From Megaleporinus macrocephalus (Eukaryota > Chordata > Actinopteri > Characiformes > Anostomidae): 64,000 nucleotides of DNA. Made by a program: the position numbers and the translations under genes. Where the stretch lies: assembly GCA_021613375.1 (NCBI GenBank), contig CM038705.1:6597864-6661863 (forward strand), given 5' to 3'. Positions 50,906 to 62,563 of this stretch are shown piece after piece. Position 1 is the first letter of the stretch. Each line of letters opens with the position of its first letter. Under the pieces are notes generated by a model, which worked only from the letters and a program-made list of their open reading frames with translations, had not been told where the DNA came from and ran no database searches.

Positions 50906-52831
50906 TTTTGTGTGGTTAATAACATAATTTAAGAAGTTAATCACAATCAATCACATTGTATGTGGTTAATCACATATTTTTGAGTAGTTAACCACAATTA
51001 ATCACATTTCCAGTCTAGTTAATCGCGATTAATCACACTATTAAAGGCACCATGGTATGGCTCAATCACAATTAGTCAAATAATTTTGTGTAGCTAACTG
51101 CTACTACTCTCAGTATTCAGTATATGTATGGCTAATCTTGGTTAATCACACTGCTTTGCACAGTGAATCACGATTAATCACATTATTTTGTGCCACTGTC
51201 CTCCGATTATTTCCCATTTCTGTGTAGATTTTTTTGGATCATTCACCTAATTTTGTGTTGAATTTGTGTCATAGCTTTTAGCTTATACATTTTTTTCTGC
51301 AGATATTCACAATTAATCCCATTTTCTTGCACAGTTAATCACGATTAATCATTATTTTGTGCGACTGTCCTCCGATTATTCCCATTTCTGTGTAGATATT
51401 TTGGATCATTCACCTAATTTTGTGTCGAATTTGTGTCATAGCTTTTAGCTTATAAAATTTTTTCTGCAGATATTCACAATTTTTCCCATTTTCTTGCACA
51501 GTTAATTACGATTAATCACATTATTTTGTGCGACAGTCCTCCGATTATTCCCATTTCTGTGTAGATATTTTGGATCATTCACCTAATTTTGTGTCGAATT
51601 TGTGTCATAGCTTTTAGCTTATAAAATTTTTTCTGCAGATATTCACAATTAATCCCATTTTCTTGCACAGTTAATCATGATTAATCACATTATTTTGTGC
51701 CACTGTCCTCCGATTATTTCCCATTTCTGTGTAGATATTTTGGATCATTTACCTAATTTTGTGTCAAATTTGTGTCATAGCTTTTAGTTTATAATGTTTT
51801 TTCTGCAGATATTCACAATTAATCCCATTTTCTTGCACAGTTAATCACGATTAATCATTATTTTGTGCGACTGTCCTCCGATTATTCCCATTTCTGTGTA
51901 GATATTTTGGATCATTCACCTAATTTTGTGTCGAATTTGTGTCATAGCTTTTAGCTTATAAAATTTTTTCTGCAGATATTCACAATTAATCCCATTTTCT
52001 TGCACAGTTAATTACGATTAATCACATTATTTTGTGCGACAGTCCTCCGATTATTCCCATTTTTGTGTAGATATTTTGGATCATTCACCTAATTTTGTGT
52101 CGAATTTGTGTCATAGCTTTTAGCTTATAAATTTTTTTCTGCAGATATTCACAATTAATCACATTTTCTTGCACAGTTAATCACGATTAATCACATTATT
52201 TTGTGCCACTGTCCTCCGATTATTTCCCATTTCTGTGTAGATATTTTGGATCATTCACCTAATTTTGTGTCGAATTTGTGTCATAGCTTTTAGTTTATAA
52301 TGTTTTTTCTGCAGATATTCACAATTAATCACATTTTCTTGCTCAGTTAATTACGATTAATCACATTATTTTGTGCGACTGTCCTCCGATTATTCCCATT
52401 TCTGTGTAGATATTTTGGATCATTCACCTAATTTTGTGTCAAATTTGTGTCATAACTTTTAGTTTATAAATTTTTTTCTGCAGAGATTCACAATTAATCC
52501 CATTTTCTTGCACAGTTAATCACGATTAATCACATTATTTTGTGCGACTGTCCTCCGATTATTCCCATTTCTGTGTAGATATTTTGGATCATTCACCTAA
52601 TTTTGTGTCGAATGTGTGTCATAGCTTTTAGTTTATACATTTTTTCTGCAGATATTCACAATTAATCCCATTTTCTTGCTCAGTTAATCGCAATTAATCG
52701 CATTATTTTGGTGTAGCTCATCTCAAATAATACGAATACATTTTCTTTGAACGTAGGGCACTTTGTTACAGCTCTGTGCAGAGAAAACAAGCTTCATCAT
52801 CATTCAATTACTTTTAATAGGAACTGGAACT
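50904..52831. repeat. Block X2, with expanded 169-bp array
   Basis: Second copy of X1. Its interior (51160-52700) is a tandem array of about nine units of 167-170 bp, measured from successive CACAGTTAAT phrases at 51331, 51498, 51667, 51837, 52004, 52173, 52343, 52512 and 52680. Each unit has TTAATCACGATTAA or a close form, TGTGTAGATATTTTGGATCA and TTTTTCTGCAGATATTCACA. Neighbouring units are very similar. Confidence 0.93.
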
Positions 52832-52974
52832 GGATGAATTCCAGCTCTTCAGGTGCGCAAAGCACATTAACCAGCTTATCCACAAACGAACCTTTGTTAA
52901 TTTCACCCACTGTTAATTCCTCTAACATTCATTTCTATTCCCGACAAATAACCAACATCCATTTGAGCAGATAT
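52832..52974. repeat. Block Y2
   Basis: Counterpart of Y1, following X2 directly. Together X1-Z-Y1-X2-Y2 make a tandem duplication that lacks Z in the second copy. Confidence 0.85.
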
Positions 52975-53238
52975 TAATTCGCGCTGGAGAAATTAACATT
53001 CAGTAATATTCCGTGTTAGTATCCCAGGACAATATCCCAGCATTCTTATTATGATAATGCTTCAGCGGAACATGCTGTTCTTTAGAAAGTTCTTCTTTTG
53101 GCAGAAGCTGAGAAATAAAATAATAAAAAAAATCTAAACACTTCAAAAGAAAATGACCCAGAAGACCCACTTTCAGCTCCTCGCAGAGACACGACCTCCA
53201 AAGTTCAGCCTGAGAAGCTGGTTCTGTTTCTCACACAG
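52975..53238. other. Spacer
   Basis: AT-rich, non-repetitive. No feature recognised. Confidence 0.5.
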
Positions 53239-53700
53239 GAGCTCCACTTACAGACTGTAGCTCATCTGATTCTCTGTATACTTTATTACTCTGTAGATTA
53301 GACACTGCTGGAGTGTTTAAACGCCTCAGTGTCACTGCTGGACTGAGAATCATCCACCAACCAAAACTATCCGGACAGCAGTGTCCTGTGAGCGGCGTCC
53401 TGTGTCCACTGATGAAGCAGCAGATGAGCTACTGTCTCTGACTTTCCATCTACAAGGTGGCCCAGCAAGTAGGAGGAGTGTCTAATAAAGTGGACAGTGA
53501 GTGGACACAGTGTCTGATCCACTCACACCAGCACCACATCAGTCTCACTGCTGAGAATGATCCACCTCCCTAATAGTATCTGCTCTGTGGTGGTCCTGTG
53601 GGGGTCCTGATTATTAAAGAACAGAGTAATAAAGTATACAGAGAATCAGATGTCTGTAAGTGGAGCTCCTGTATGGTCAGTGGAGCTGATAGCTGTATAT
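53239..53700. mobile_element. Near-palindromic non-autonomous element, fuller copy
   Basis: Left end starts AGGAGCTCCACTTACAGACT and continues to ATACTTTATTACTCTGT; the right end (53620-53668) is its reverse complement apart from an extra TGTAGCTC on the left. Past the right arm, GTATGGTCAGTGGAGCTGAT matches the reverse of the outer left end at 3710, so the left tip here is lost. The long inverted arms could fold into a large cruciform. Same family as 3710-4203. Confidence 0.8.
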
Positions 53701-53917
53701 GGTTCTATACTATTTAAGCATTAAATGGTTCTATATAGAGCGTATGGTTCTAAACAGAACCACTACCTTCACTGTGAACCCAGGAAGAACTATCTTAGTG
53801 TAGTTGTTGTATTACAGCACATGTGCTCTGTAGCATTAATAGCTCTGTATGATGGTCCTCAGTGTTGAAGCTGGTTGTGTAAGTGTGTGAGTGTGTGTGG
53901 GAGCGGGTGAAAGGGCC

Positions 53918-53948
<31 letters not shown>

Positions 53949-54065
53949 CACGCATCATCTCCTCCCTTTCATCTGCTGCTCTGTTTTTGCAGGTGGGCTG
54001 AGCTGTGCCAGTTCTACAGAAGACAGCTGCAGGAGAGGGCGAGAGAGAGAGAGAGAGAGAACATG

Positions 54066-54097
<32 letters not shown>

Positions 54098-54599
54098 TTC
54101 TCTCTCTCTCTCACACACATGTTGGTGTGGCAGTGGGCCAATCATGCATCACCGCTGGGTGATCTCCCACAATGCATCAGTCATCCTGGGCTGCCCATCT
54201 TGCATGACGGCTGCAGAGGCGGAGGCAGAGTGAGAGAGAATGAGAGTGAGTGAGTGAGAGAGTGAGAGAGAGAGAGAGAAAGTAATTTTTTCGCTCCAGT
54301 CTTGCGTCTATAACCTGACAGATTATGATAAGTGACCTTAAAGGCCCCACTGACCGGACGGCCCGGCGCAGCAGCTCAGTGTATAAAGGGTATATATGAC
54401 TATATATGTGTATGTATGCTGTACGTTTATAGACTGTATTTATTAGTCTTAGTCGTTTTTTTTTATAAATATGTAAATGATAAAATGTAAACATGGCCTA
54501 AACATGTAAATAAAAACAGAATGCCAGCCCACACAGCTGGCACCGAGTCAAACATTCATAAGCGTAGGGTTTATATGATTTGGCACATCACTGCATTCT

Positions 54600-54600
<1 letters not shown>
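53701..54600. other. Mixed region with small microsatellites
   Basis: Contains GGTTCTA repeats near 53700-53760, a GT run (53921-53948), the GA/CT hairpin (54041-54090) and GA repeats near 54230-54280. Around 54430-54530 an AT-rich stretch has GTAAATAAAAAC, a polyadenylation-like hexamer, but no coding sequence lies upstream. Confidence 0.5.
54041..54090. repeat. (GA)n-(CT)n perfect hairpin
   Basis: Ten GA units at 54041-54060, then ACATG, then CT units at 54066-54090. The two arms are fully complementary over at least 20 bp. Confidence 0.9.

Positions 54601-54602
<2 letters not shown>

Positions 54603-54690
<88 letters not shown>
54603..54690. repeat. (TA)n microsatellite
   Basis: About 88 bp of pure TA. 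Confidence 0.97.
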
Positions 54691-54692
<2 letters not shown>

Positions 54693-54999
54693 TATGACTC
54701 CAAACAAGGACACAGTGTCATTGACAAAAAGCCTGCAGCCCCTTGTGAATAATGTTAGAGTTGCCAAACGTGAGTGAGTGAGTGAGTAACATTTACTGCA
54801 TCACAGTAAATGTTTGTCTGCTGTGTCTGCTGCCAGACAAAACACTCCCTATAAATAAACAAATCAAAGAGTGAGTGGTGGTCAAAGGTTTAAAGGGTCA
54901 TCCTGTCTAACATTTCACCATCAAACACTATTAATAAACAGATAAATCAGATAAATCAATCATCTGTGACAAAAGGACTAAAAATTAGTAAACGTAAGA

Positions 55000-55350
55000 A
55001 CTCACTCACTTATTCATTCATTAATTCACTCATTCATTTATTCGCTCACTCACTCACCAATTCATTCACTTACTCAATTACTCACTCATTCATTCACGCA
55101 ATTGCTCACTTATTGATTTATTCACTCACTCAATTCCTCACCAATTCATTCACTCACTCAATCATTCATCCATTAGTTCACTCACTCATTCATTCGTTCA
55201 CTCACTCACCAATTCATTCACCACTCAATTACTCACTCATTGATTTATTCACTCACTCAATTACTCACTTATTCATTCACTTATTTACCAATTCATTTAC
55301 TCACTCAATCATTCACTCATTCATTCATTCATTCATTTACTCACTCAATC
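55000..55350. repeat. (ATTC/ACTC)n tetranucleotide array
   Basis: Tetranucleotide mixture of CATT and CACT units over about 350 bp, read through by a 130-codon frame of low complexity. A related CAGT/CACT run is at 55512-55577. Confidence 0.93.
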
Positions 55351-55352
55351 AT

Positions 55353-56130
55353 TTTTAGCAATCTGAAGGGGTTGCAGTAAAAAAATTAAAGATAGTTGTT
55401 TCATCTATAGTTGATAATCCTGATTGAATATCTTTTTTTACTGGATATCTGGTTTTGTGTGGCAATCATTACAGTGAAAAATGGATGCAGTAAATGTACC
55501 TTGCTTGTAACTCAGTCACTCAGTCAGTCACTCAGTGACTCACTCAGTGACTCACTCAGTCACTCACTCAGTCACTTACATTTAGCAATCTCAAGATTAT
55601 TCACAAGGGGTTGCAGCAAAAACCAAACAATGCTTGTATCATCTATCACAGATAATCCTGATTGGATATCGTACTCTTTTATCTATATAGGGAGTGTGTT
55701 GTCTGGCAACAAACATGGTGAAAATCATAGCTGTCCAAAGAAAAACATGTATTTCCATTTTTGTCCATTTTTATATTTCTACATCATTTTAACTTCACTA
55801 CTGCTGTTTTTAGTTTGTGAAAACTTTGTGATGAATTGACCAATAGAAATGCTCCAAAATAGCTTGGAGAAACTTCTGGTTCCATTGACTTACACTGAAA
55901 TAAAGAATGTTTTTGTCCTCTCCTGTAAAGTTGCCAATTTGGAGACACATGTTGTTCTTTGAACAGCGGTGAATGTACCTTGCTTGTAACTCACTCACTC
56001 ACGTTTAGCAATCTAAAGATTATTCACAAGGGGCTGCAGTACAAATTGATGTGATGATGATGAGATGGTTATACCTTCTATAGCAGATGTTCCTGATTAG
56101 ATATCTTATTCTCCTTTATCTGTTTATTTA
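55353..56130. repeat. Three direct repeats beginning TTTAGCAATCT
   Basis: Units start at about 55353, 55581 and 56003. Each carries GGGGTTGCAG or GGGGCTGCAG, then a CTGATTRGATATC phrase. The first two end in AATGTACCTTGCTTGTAACTCA followed by an ACTC run, so the microsatellite travels with the unit. The second unit is enlarged by a MITE. Confidence 0.8.
55729..55968. mobile_element. ~240-bp MITE, same family as 9830-10069
   Basis: Left AGCTGTCCAAAGAAAAACAT and right ATGTTGTTCTTTGAACAGC are inverted repeats. The core CCAATAGAAATGCTCCAAAA and the TTCCATTGACTTACA phrase match the other copies. It interrupts the second of three direct repeats, and the first unit shows roughly what the uninterrupted sequence looks like. 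Confidence 0.8.
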
Positions 56131-57067
56131 TAGCGAGTGATGATGAAATGTTAGCCAGCTACCATGACCCTTAAACCTTTGACCACCTCTCACTCTAAAT
56201 AAACACAAAAAAGAGAGTACGATCCAGTCATGCTCGTAAATGAACTGCTGGTTAAGCTCCTTGGCTAAGCGCTGCTGCTCATAATACAAGTACGCTCTTA
56301 AAATTCTTATATATATATACTTTAATTCTGATTATAATATTATAAATACACTAATAACAATACAGACTACCCTGCAGTGTTAATATAGTTACCTGTGCTG
56401 GATGGATCATCATCATCATCATCATCATCACACCCCCCACATTTGGCTTAATCAACCAATCCTCTCCTTAAATGTCATTTTCTATAAAAGGTCACGGGAG
56501 CCTGGTCGTCATGGTAACAACCCCGGCACGGGCCGATCCATCATCAGGCCCTGACCCACCGGTCAGTTTAAACCCCCCACCATGGGGCCGGGTCCGCTCT
56601 TTATCTGTTATCTATAGATAATGTCTTGGCCCAGGGGTCACCGCAGGAGCCGGGGAAGACCAGACGAGCCGAGTTTAGCCGAGCTCCCGCCGTATGTGTG
56701 TATGTGTGTGTGTGTGTATGTATGTGTGTGTGTGAGTGTGGGCCTCACTGTTAGCGCTGCGGATGACAGGAGTGTCATGACTGCAGGGCCAAATCGCATC
56801 AGTTCAGCTTCATGTGAGGGGAAGGAATACAAAACTACAGGGCCTGTGGGAACAGCGCAAGCTAACGCTGCACAAATACACTGTTTACTAATAACTCTGG
56901 CCCGACAGACACAACATACTGTTTATTATTACCTCCTTATTAAGATTGTTTATTATCTTCTGCTTTTCTTCTACCGCAGGGTTTTTTGTACCTCATGTTT
57001 GGAGATGGAAACAATTAATAGTGGGCTTGTGCTTTTGGAACCCTCATAGACGTTACATACAGACTCA
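56131..57067. other. Spacer with a GC-rich patch
   Basis: Holds an ATC trinucleotide run (56404-56430), a GC-rich patch at 56490-56700 with an RFX-like CATGGTAAC at 56510-56518, and a GT/TATG run near 56694-56737. A 142-codon frame (56621-57049) crosses the GT run and is not credible. Confidence 0.45.
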
Positions 57068-57075
57068 CATAACAT

Positions 57076-57442
57076 TCAAAATATCAAAATATCAAATATC
57101 AGGATATTATGTTAGTGATACTGTATCGATTCTCAAAAACACAGTATAGATACACAGATTCCTGGCAGACAGTGAATCATTGTGTGTTGTGTTTAAACCT
57201 CTGACCACTAGATGGCAGTGTTGTAATCCATTTTCAGCTCCACTCCAACATTAAAAAGCAGCACAAGGACGCAATGCTATTGTAAACATTGATAAACCTG
57301 TTTATATAGTGGTGTGTTTTAATAGTAGGATTTGAAAAATCGCAATATATTACTTTGCTTGCAGTATCGCAACATATTGTATCGTGACCGGTGTATCATG
57401 ATACATATAGTATCGCCAGGTCCTTGCCAATACACAGCCCTA
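57076..57442. mobile_element. hAT-type MITE, second genomic copy
   Basis: Same family as 12599-12972: matching interior, CTCF-like motif and right end TACACAGCCCTA. CATAACAT flanks it at 57068-57075 and 57443-57450, a perfect 8-bp TSD different from the first locus, so it is an independent insertion. The first ~18 bp do not match the usual TAGGGGTGTA end but read as an ATATCAAA repeat. Confidence 0.85.
57205..57218 (+). promoter_or_regulatory. CTCF-like core motif, third copy
   Basis: CCACTAGATGGCAG, identical to those at 12725 and 29118 despite many substitutions elsewhere in this MITE copy. Confidence 0.5.
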
Positions 57443-57454
57443 CATAACATACAT

Positions 57455-57600
57455 GTATCGATTTTTATTTTTCTATATCATGTGAACACGACAGCTGCTA
57501 CATTAATAGAATTGATACAAATTGCCTTGAAATAAAACCTCTTTATATGAACTTACATTGAAAGTAAAGACTGGTGCTATAAAGTTACTGTTTTTGAGAT
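57455..57600. mobile_element. Fragment of the 240-bp MITE family
   Basis: GAACACGACAGCTG, ACTTACATTGAAAGTAAAG and CTATAAAGTTAC match the interior of 9830-10069 in order; the ends are missing and the sequence is strongly diverged. Confidence 0.5.
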
Positions 57601-57621
57601 GAATGTATTTCTTTGAGATGA

Positions 57622-58109
<488 letters not shown>

Positions 58110-58680
58110 AATGCCAGTGGCAACAGTCAAGCAACATCTTAACAACCACATGGTATACCATGGTACAGCAACAGGCTAACAACACCTTAACCACCACCTG
58201 GGATACCATAGCAACAGCCTAACAACACTTTAACAACCTGGGATACCATAGCAACAGCCTAACAACACCTTAACAACCCCTTGGGATACCACAGCAACAT
58301 CCAAACAACACTTTAACAACCTGGGATACCATAGCAACAACCTAACAACACCTTAACAACCACCTGGGACACCATAGCAACAGCCTAACATCACCATAAA
58401 AACTACATGAGATACTATAGCAACAGCCTAACAACACCTTAACATCCCCTAAGACACCATAGCAACAACCTAACACCAGCTTAACAACCACCTGGGATAC
58501 CATAGCAACAGAGTAACATCGCCATAACAACTACACAGGATACCATACCAACAGCCTAAAAACACCTTTACATCCACCTGAGATACCATAGCAACAGCCT
58601 AATACCTTAACAACCACATGGGATACCATAGCAACAGTCTAACAACACACTAACATCCACTTGAGGTACCATAACAACCA
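58110..58680. repeat. ~43-bp 'CCATAGCAACAGCCTAACAA' minisatellite
   Basis: About 13 degenerate units containing CACCTTAACAACCACCTGGG, ATACCATAGCAACAG and CCTAACAA. Some units are shortened. The same phrases appear at the left edge of the array at 11455-13030. Confidence 0.9.
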
Positions 58681-58917
58681 TCCAACAGAAAGAATAAGAG
58701 AGAAAAGAAGAAAGAGAGAGAGAGAAATGTAAAAGAATTAAAAGATGTTAAGAAAGAAGAAAGAAGAAGAGGAGGGGGGGTACAGAGAGAAGGAGAAAGA
58801 GAGACAGAGAAAGAAAAGTATAAAAAGAAAGAGACAGATCAAATGAGACAGAAACAGAGAAAGAGAGAAAGATAAAGAGAGAGAGAGAGAGAGAGAGATA
58901 GAGAGATAAAGAGAGAT

Positions 58918-58955
<38 letters not shown>
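58681..58955. repeat. Polypurine (GA)n tract
   Basis: About 275 bp of almost pure purine with GA, GAAA and GATA motifs. The frames across it are repeat translations. Confidence 0.92.
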
Positions 58956-59275
58956 CATCTGGTCCTCACGCCAGGTTGCAATCCAAAGCAATTAGAACGG
59001 GCAGATGGCTAAATGGCCAGAGAAAAAAAAGAAGGAGAGAGAAATAAATATCCCTTCACCTTCAGTCCACAGTGACACGCGCAAGTGTGCCAGAGACTCA
59101 CAGATCCCGACCCCGTCAGCTCGGAAACCAGAGCGAAGGACAGAATGTAGGACGCAGAGCTGCTTCTGGAAGGAAAGTCTGTTGTTATATTAGCCGAACA
59201 GTCACCAGCCTAACAGGGTCACCTGCTCACACACTCACACGACTGGACACGGCGCAATGAGCTGAACGCCTGCGG
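58956..59275. other. Non-repetitive spacer
   Basis: Moderate GC, including overlapping 62-codon frames of no recognisable family. Nothing else seen. Confidence 0.45.
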
Positions 59276-60730
59276 GGGTCGCACACAGACCACCATAACA
59301 CAAACACAGACCACCATAACACAAACACAGACCACCATAACACAACACAGACCACCATAACAACACAGACCAGTATAATACACACACAGACCAGTATAAT
59401 ACACACACAGACCACCATAACACACACAGACCAGTATAACACACACACAGACCACCTTAACACAACACAGACCACCATAACACAAACACAGACCACCATA
59501 ACACAACGCAGACCACCATAACACAGACCACCATAACATGAACACAGAGCACCATAACACAACACAGACCACCATAACATACTCACAGACCACCAAAATA
59601 CACACACAGACCACCAACACACACACAGACCACCATAACACAACACAGACCACCATAACACACACACAGACCACCATAACACACACACAGACCACCATAA
59701 CACACACACAGACCAGTATAATACACACACAGACCAGTATAATACACACACAGACCACCATAACACACACAGACCACCATAACACACACAGACCAGTATA
59801 ACACACACACAGACCACCTTAACACAACACAGACCACCATAACACAAACACAGACCACCATAACACAACGCAGACCACCATAACACAGACCACCATAACA
59901 TGAACACAGAGCACCATAACACAACACAGACCACCATAACATACTCACAGACCACCAAAATACACACACAGACCACCAACACACACACATACCACCATAA
60001 CACAACACAGACCACCATAACACACACACAGACCAATATAATACACACACAGACCACCATAACACACACACAGACCAGTATAACACACACACAGACCACC
60101 ATAACACACACACAGACCAGTATAACACACACACAGACCACCATAACACACACACAGACCACCATAACACACACACACACACAGACCACCATAACACACA
60201 CACACACACAGACCACCAAAACAAACACACACAGACCGGTATAACACACAAACACAGAGACCACCAAAAACACACACAAACAGACCGGTGTAACGCACAC
60301 ACGCAGACCACCAAAACACACACACAGACCACCAAAAACACACACAAACAGACCGGTATAACACACACAAACAGACCGGTATAACACACACACACAGACC
60401 GGTATAACACACACACACAGACCAGTATAACACATACACACACACAGACCAGTATAACACATACACACAGACCACCCAAACACACACACACAGACCGGTA
60501 TAACACACACACACACACCAGTATAATACACACACACAGACCACCAAAACATACACACACAGACTGGTATAACACATACACAGACCGGTATAACACACAC
60601 ACAAGAACCGGTATAACACACACACACAAATCACTATGATACACACACAGACACACAGACCAGTATAATACACACACACAGACCACTAAAACACACACAG
60701 ATCACTATGATACACACAGATCAGCAAAAC
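59276..60730. repeat. ~20-bp CA-rich minisatellite
   Basis: About 70 units of CAGACCACCATAACACACAC with variants (CAGTATAA, CACCAAAA, CCGGTATAA). A stretch of about 200 bp near 59450-59650 recurs 362 bp later, near 59812-60010, showing a second-order duplication. The 371- and 466-codon minus frames are repeat translations. Confidence 0.95.
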
Positions 60731-60748
60731 ATACATACACACACACAA

Positions 60749-60761
<13 letters not shown>

Positions 60762-60787
<26 letters not shown>

Positions 60788-60805
60788 CACTTACACACAC
60801 ATAAA

Positions 60806-60840
<35 letters not shown>
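60762..60840. repeat. (TA)n, (CA)n and (GT)n cluster
   Basis: TA run at 60762-60786, a short CA segment, then GT at 60808-60840. The CA and GT parts are complementary and can fold back. Confidence 0.93.
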
Positions 60841-60843
<3 letters not shown>

Positions 60844-60846
60844 TTC

Positions 60847-61085
60847 ATTGCTGTCCAAAAAAAAAAGAAAAATGAATCTTCAAAGTACCAACTTTACAGA
60901 ACATAACAAAAACTTTACTTCTAATGTAAATCAATGGAACCAGATTTTTTTCCAAGCTATTTTGGAGCATTTCTATTGGTCCATCCGGAAACGTGCACAC
61001 AATGTAAACGTCAGCTGCTGTTTTCAAATGATGGAGAAAAATACGTTGACAAAAAGATGAGAGATGTTTTTCTTCTGATAGCAAC
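60847..61085. mobile_element. 240-bp MITE family, reverse orientation
   Basis: Reverse-strand relative of 55729-55968: left TTGCTGTCCAAAAAAAAAAG, core TTTTGGAGCATTTCTATTGG, right end CTGATAGCAAC. The core is well kept but the flanks have diverged, and no clear target duplication remains. Confidence 0.75.
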
Positions 61086-61347
61086 AAAACAGAGTTCTTA
61101 TTCATAAAGGTCATTAAGTACAAGACTAGGGTCACCTGCATTATCCAAGAACAACAAACCAAACTTCCGGGCCTGATCTGACCTGATCTGATCTGATTAT
61201 CAGACATGGAAAAACACATCCCTGCAGCTCTCTTTGAAAACACAGACACAGTTGCTCCAGCCAGCTCTTCTAGTTTGAGTTTAAATTTTGACCAGACCGC
61301 ATCTGCAGTTCAAACAAAGCAGCATTCTTTAACCTGTGTGTGTGTGT

Positions 61348-61386
<39 letters not shown>

Positions 61387-62180
61387 AGTTGACTGATAAC
61401 AGCGTCACTCCCTGAGAGCCGCACTGGCAGCAAAAAAACAAAACAGCAGATCCACATTCCTCTCGGCCGGCAGCATGCATGAGCGCTCAAGGTGAAGCTG
61501 GAGCTGCATTCAGAGCTGCGTTCACCTTAAAAGAAGGTATGAATGTAGGGGCGACGCCGTCATGGTCGAGTATAAAAGCAGCATTCATAACTTTGTGAAC
61601 AGTTCATAAGAGTAATGCACGATTACAAGGAATTTAGGAACCATCCACCGTCCAAAACATTATCAAAGTGAGATATTTCACATTTCTGGTTCTTCTCTTT
61701 CCTTTAGTGTGTGTAGTTCTTTTGTGGCTCCAGAGTTATTAAGCCTAAACTATATGCCAGAAGTAGAAACTCCTACAGAAACCTGCTTCTTCGGAATTCC
61801 AGGCCTTTCCTCTGTTACAAGGTGACATCATCTCATAACGCTATCCTTATTCCCCGCCTACTGGCAAGCTTGGTACAGCCTCACACTACACACAGAGAGC
61901 TTCAAATAAATAAACTGAAACAAATAAAACTCTGGTTCAGCTCGAGTCTAGCTTCTGAGGGTGAACCTACTCCCTTGTTCTGCCGGACTTTCAGGATCAG
62001 ACTCTGACTCTAACTGATACAGCAGAACAGATCCCACTGTGAGAACAGCAACAGCGGTGAAGGGGCGGAGCAATTGGAGCACACTGGGAGGCGGGGCTTA
62101 AAGACACAGGAGCTTTAAGAGAGTGTTTGATTCAGAGCTATTCTAGTAGACCTTAAAAATATGATTATGATCATAATGAG
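61086..62180. other. Non-repetitive region with a GT run
   Basis: Contains a GT microsatellite (61338-61384). From 61400 to 61600 the DNA is GC-richer and repeat-free (GCATGCATGAGCGCTCAAGG). A frame at 61822-62007 has no known domain. Possible regulatory DNA; no gene seen. Confidence 0.45.
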
Positions 62181-62468
62181 ATGGGCTGGGCGATAAAACG
62201 ATAACGATAATTATCGCGAAATAACGTTTCCAGAACTATAAGATGATAGAATTAAGTTCCGTCCATGTTTTGAGAGACAACATGAATAGCCAATGAGAAA
62301 AAGAATAGCGCCGCTTCAAACCAATCAGGTGGCTCAACTAGAGTTGCAGCTATTTCATGTTTGGTTGAAGCACACAGCACAGAGTGTAGACGCAGCGGCA
62401 GCTTAACCCACGTGCTAGTAGTTTGGTTACTGCAGGCGTCACAGTCGAGCAGAGAGAATAAAATAAGA

Positions 62469-62475
<7 letters not shown>
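62181..62475. mobile_element. Left part of a hAT-type MITE
   Basis: GGGCTGGGCGATAAAACGAT followed by ATTATCGCGAAATAACG is a common left end of fish hAT MITEs. CCAATGAG and CCAATCAG motifs follow. The right end is missing and a TA microsatellite takes its place. Confidence 0.6.
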
Positions 62476-62540
<65 letters not shown>

Positions 62541-62563
62541 CATATATATATATATATATATAT
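62475..62563. repeat. (TA)n microsatellite
   Basis: About 89 bp of TA with a CATA-rich interruption near 62527-62543. Confidence 0.96.

Noticed and set aside
53883..54253. Frames of 80-116 codons around the GA/CT hairpin
   Set aside because: They run through GT, GA and CT microsatellites, and frames in all three phases are open.
54430..54530. 3' UTR of a gene with an AATAAA signal
   Set aside because: An AATAAA is expected by chance in AT-rich DNA, and no coding sequence or splice signal lies upstream.
55411..55839. 142-codon plus-strand frame
   Set aside because: It crosses the CAGT/CACT run and enters the MITE; the matching frames in other MITE copies reflect shared repeat ancestry.
59219..60698. 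Frames of 371 and 466 codons, Cys/Val-rich
   Set aside because: Translation of the 20-bp CA-rich minisatellite in overlapping frames; no start context or domain.
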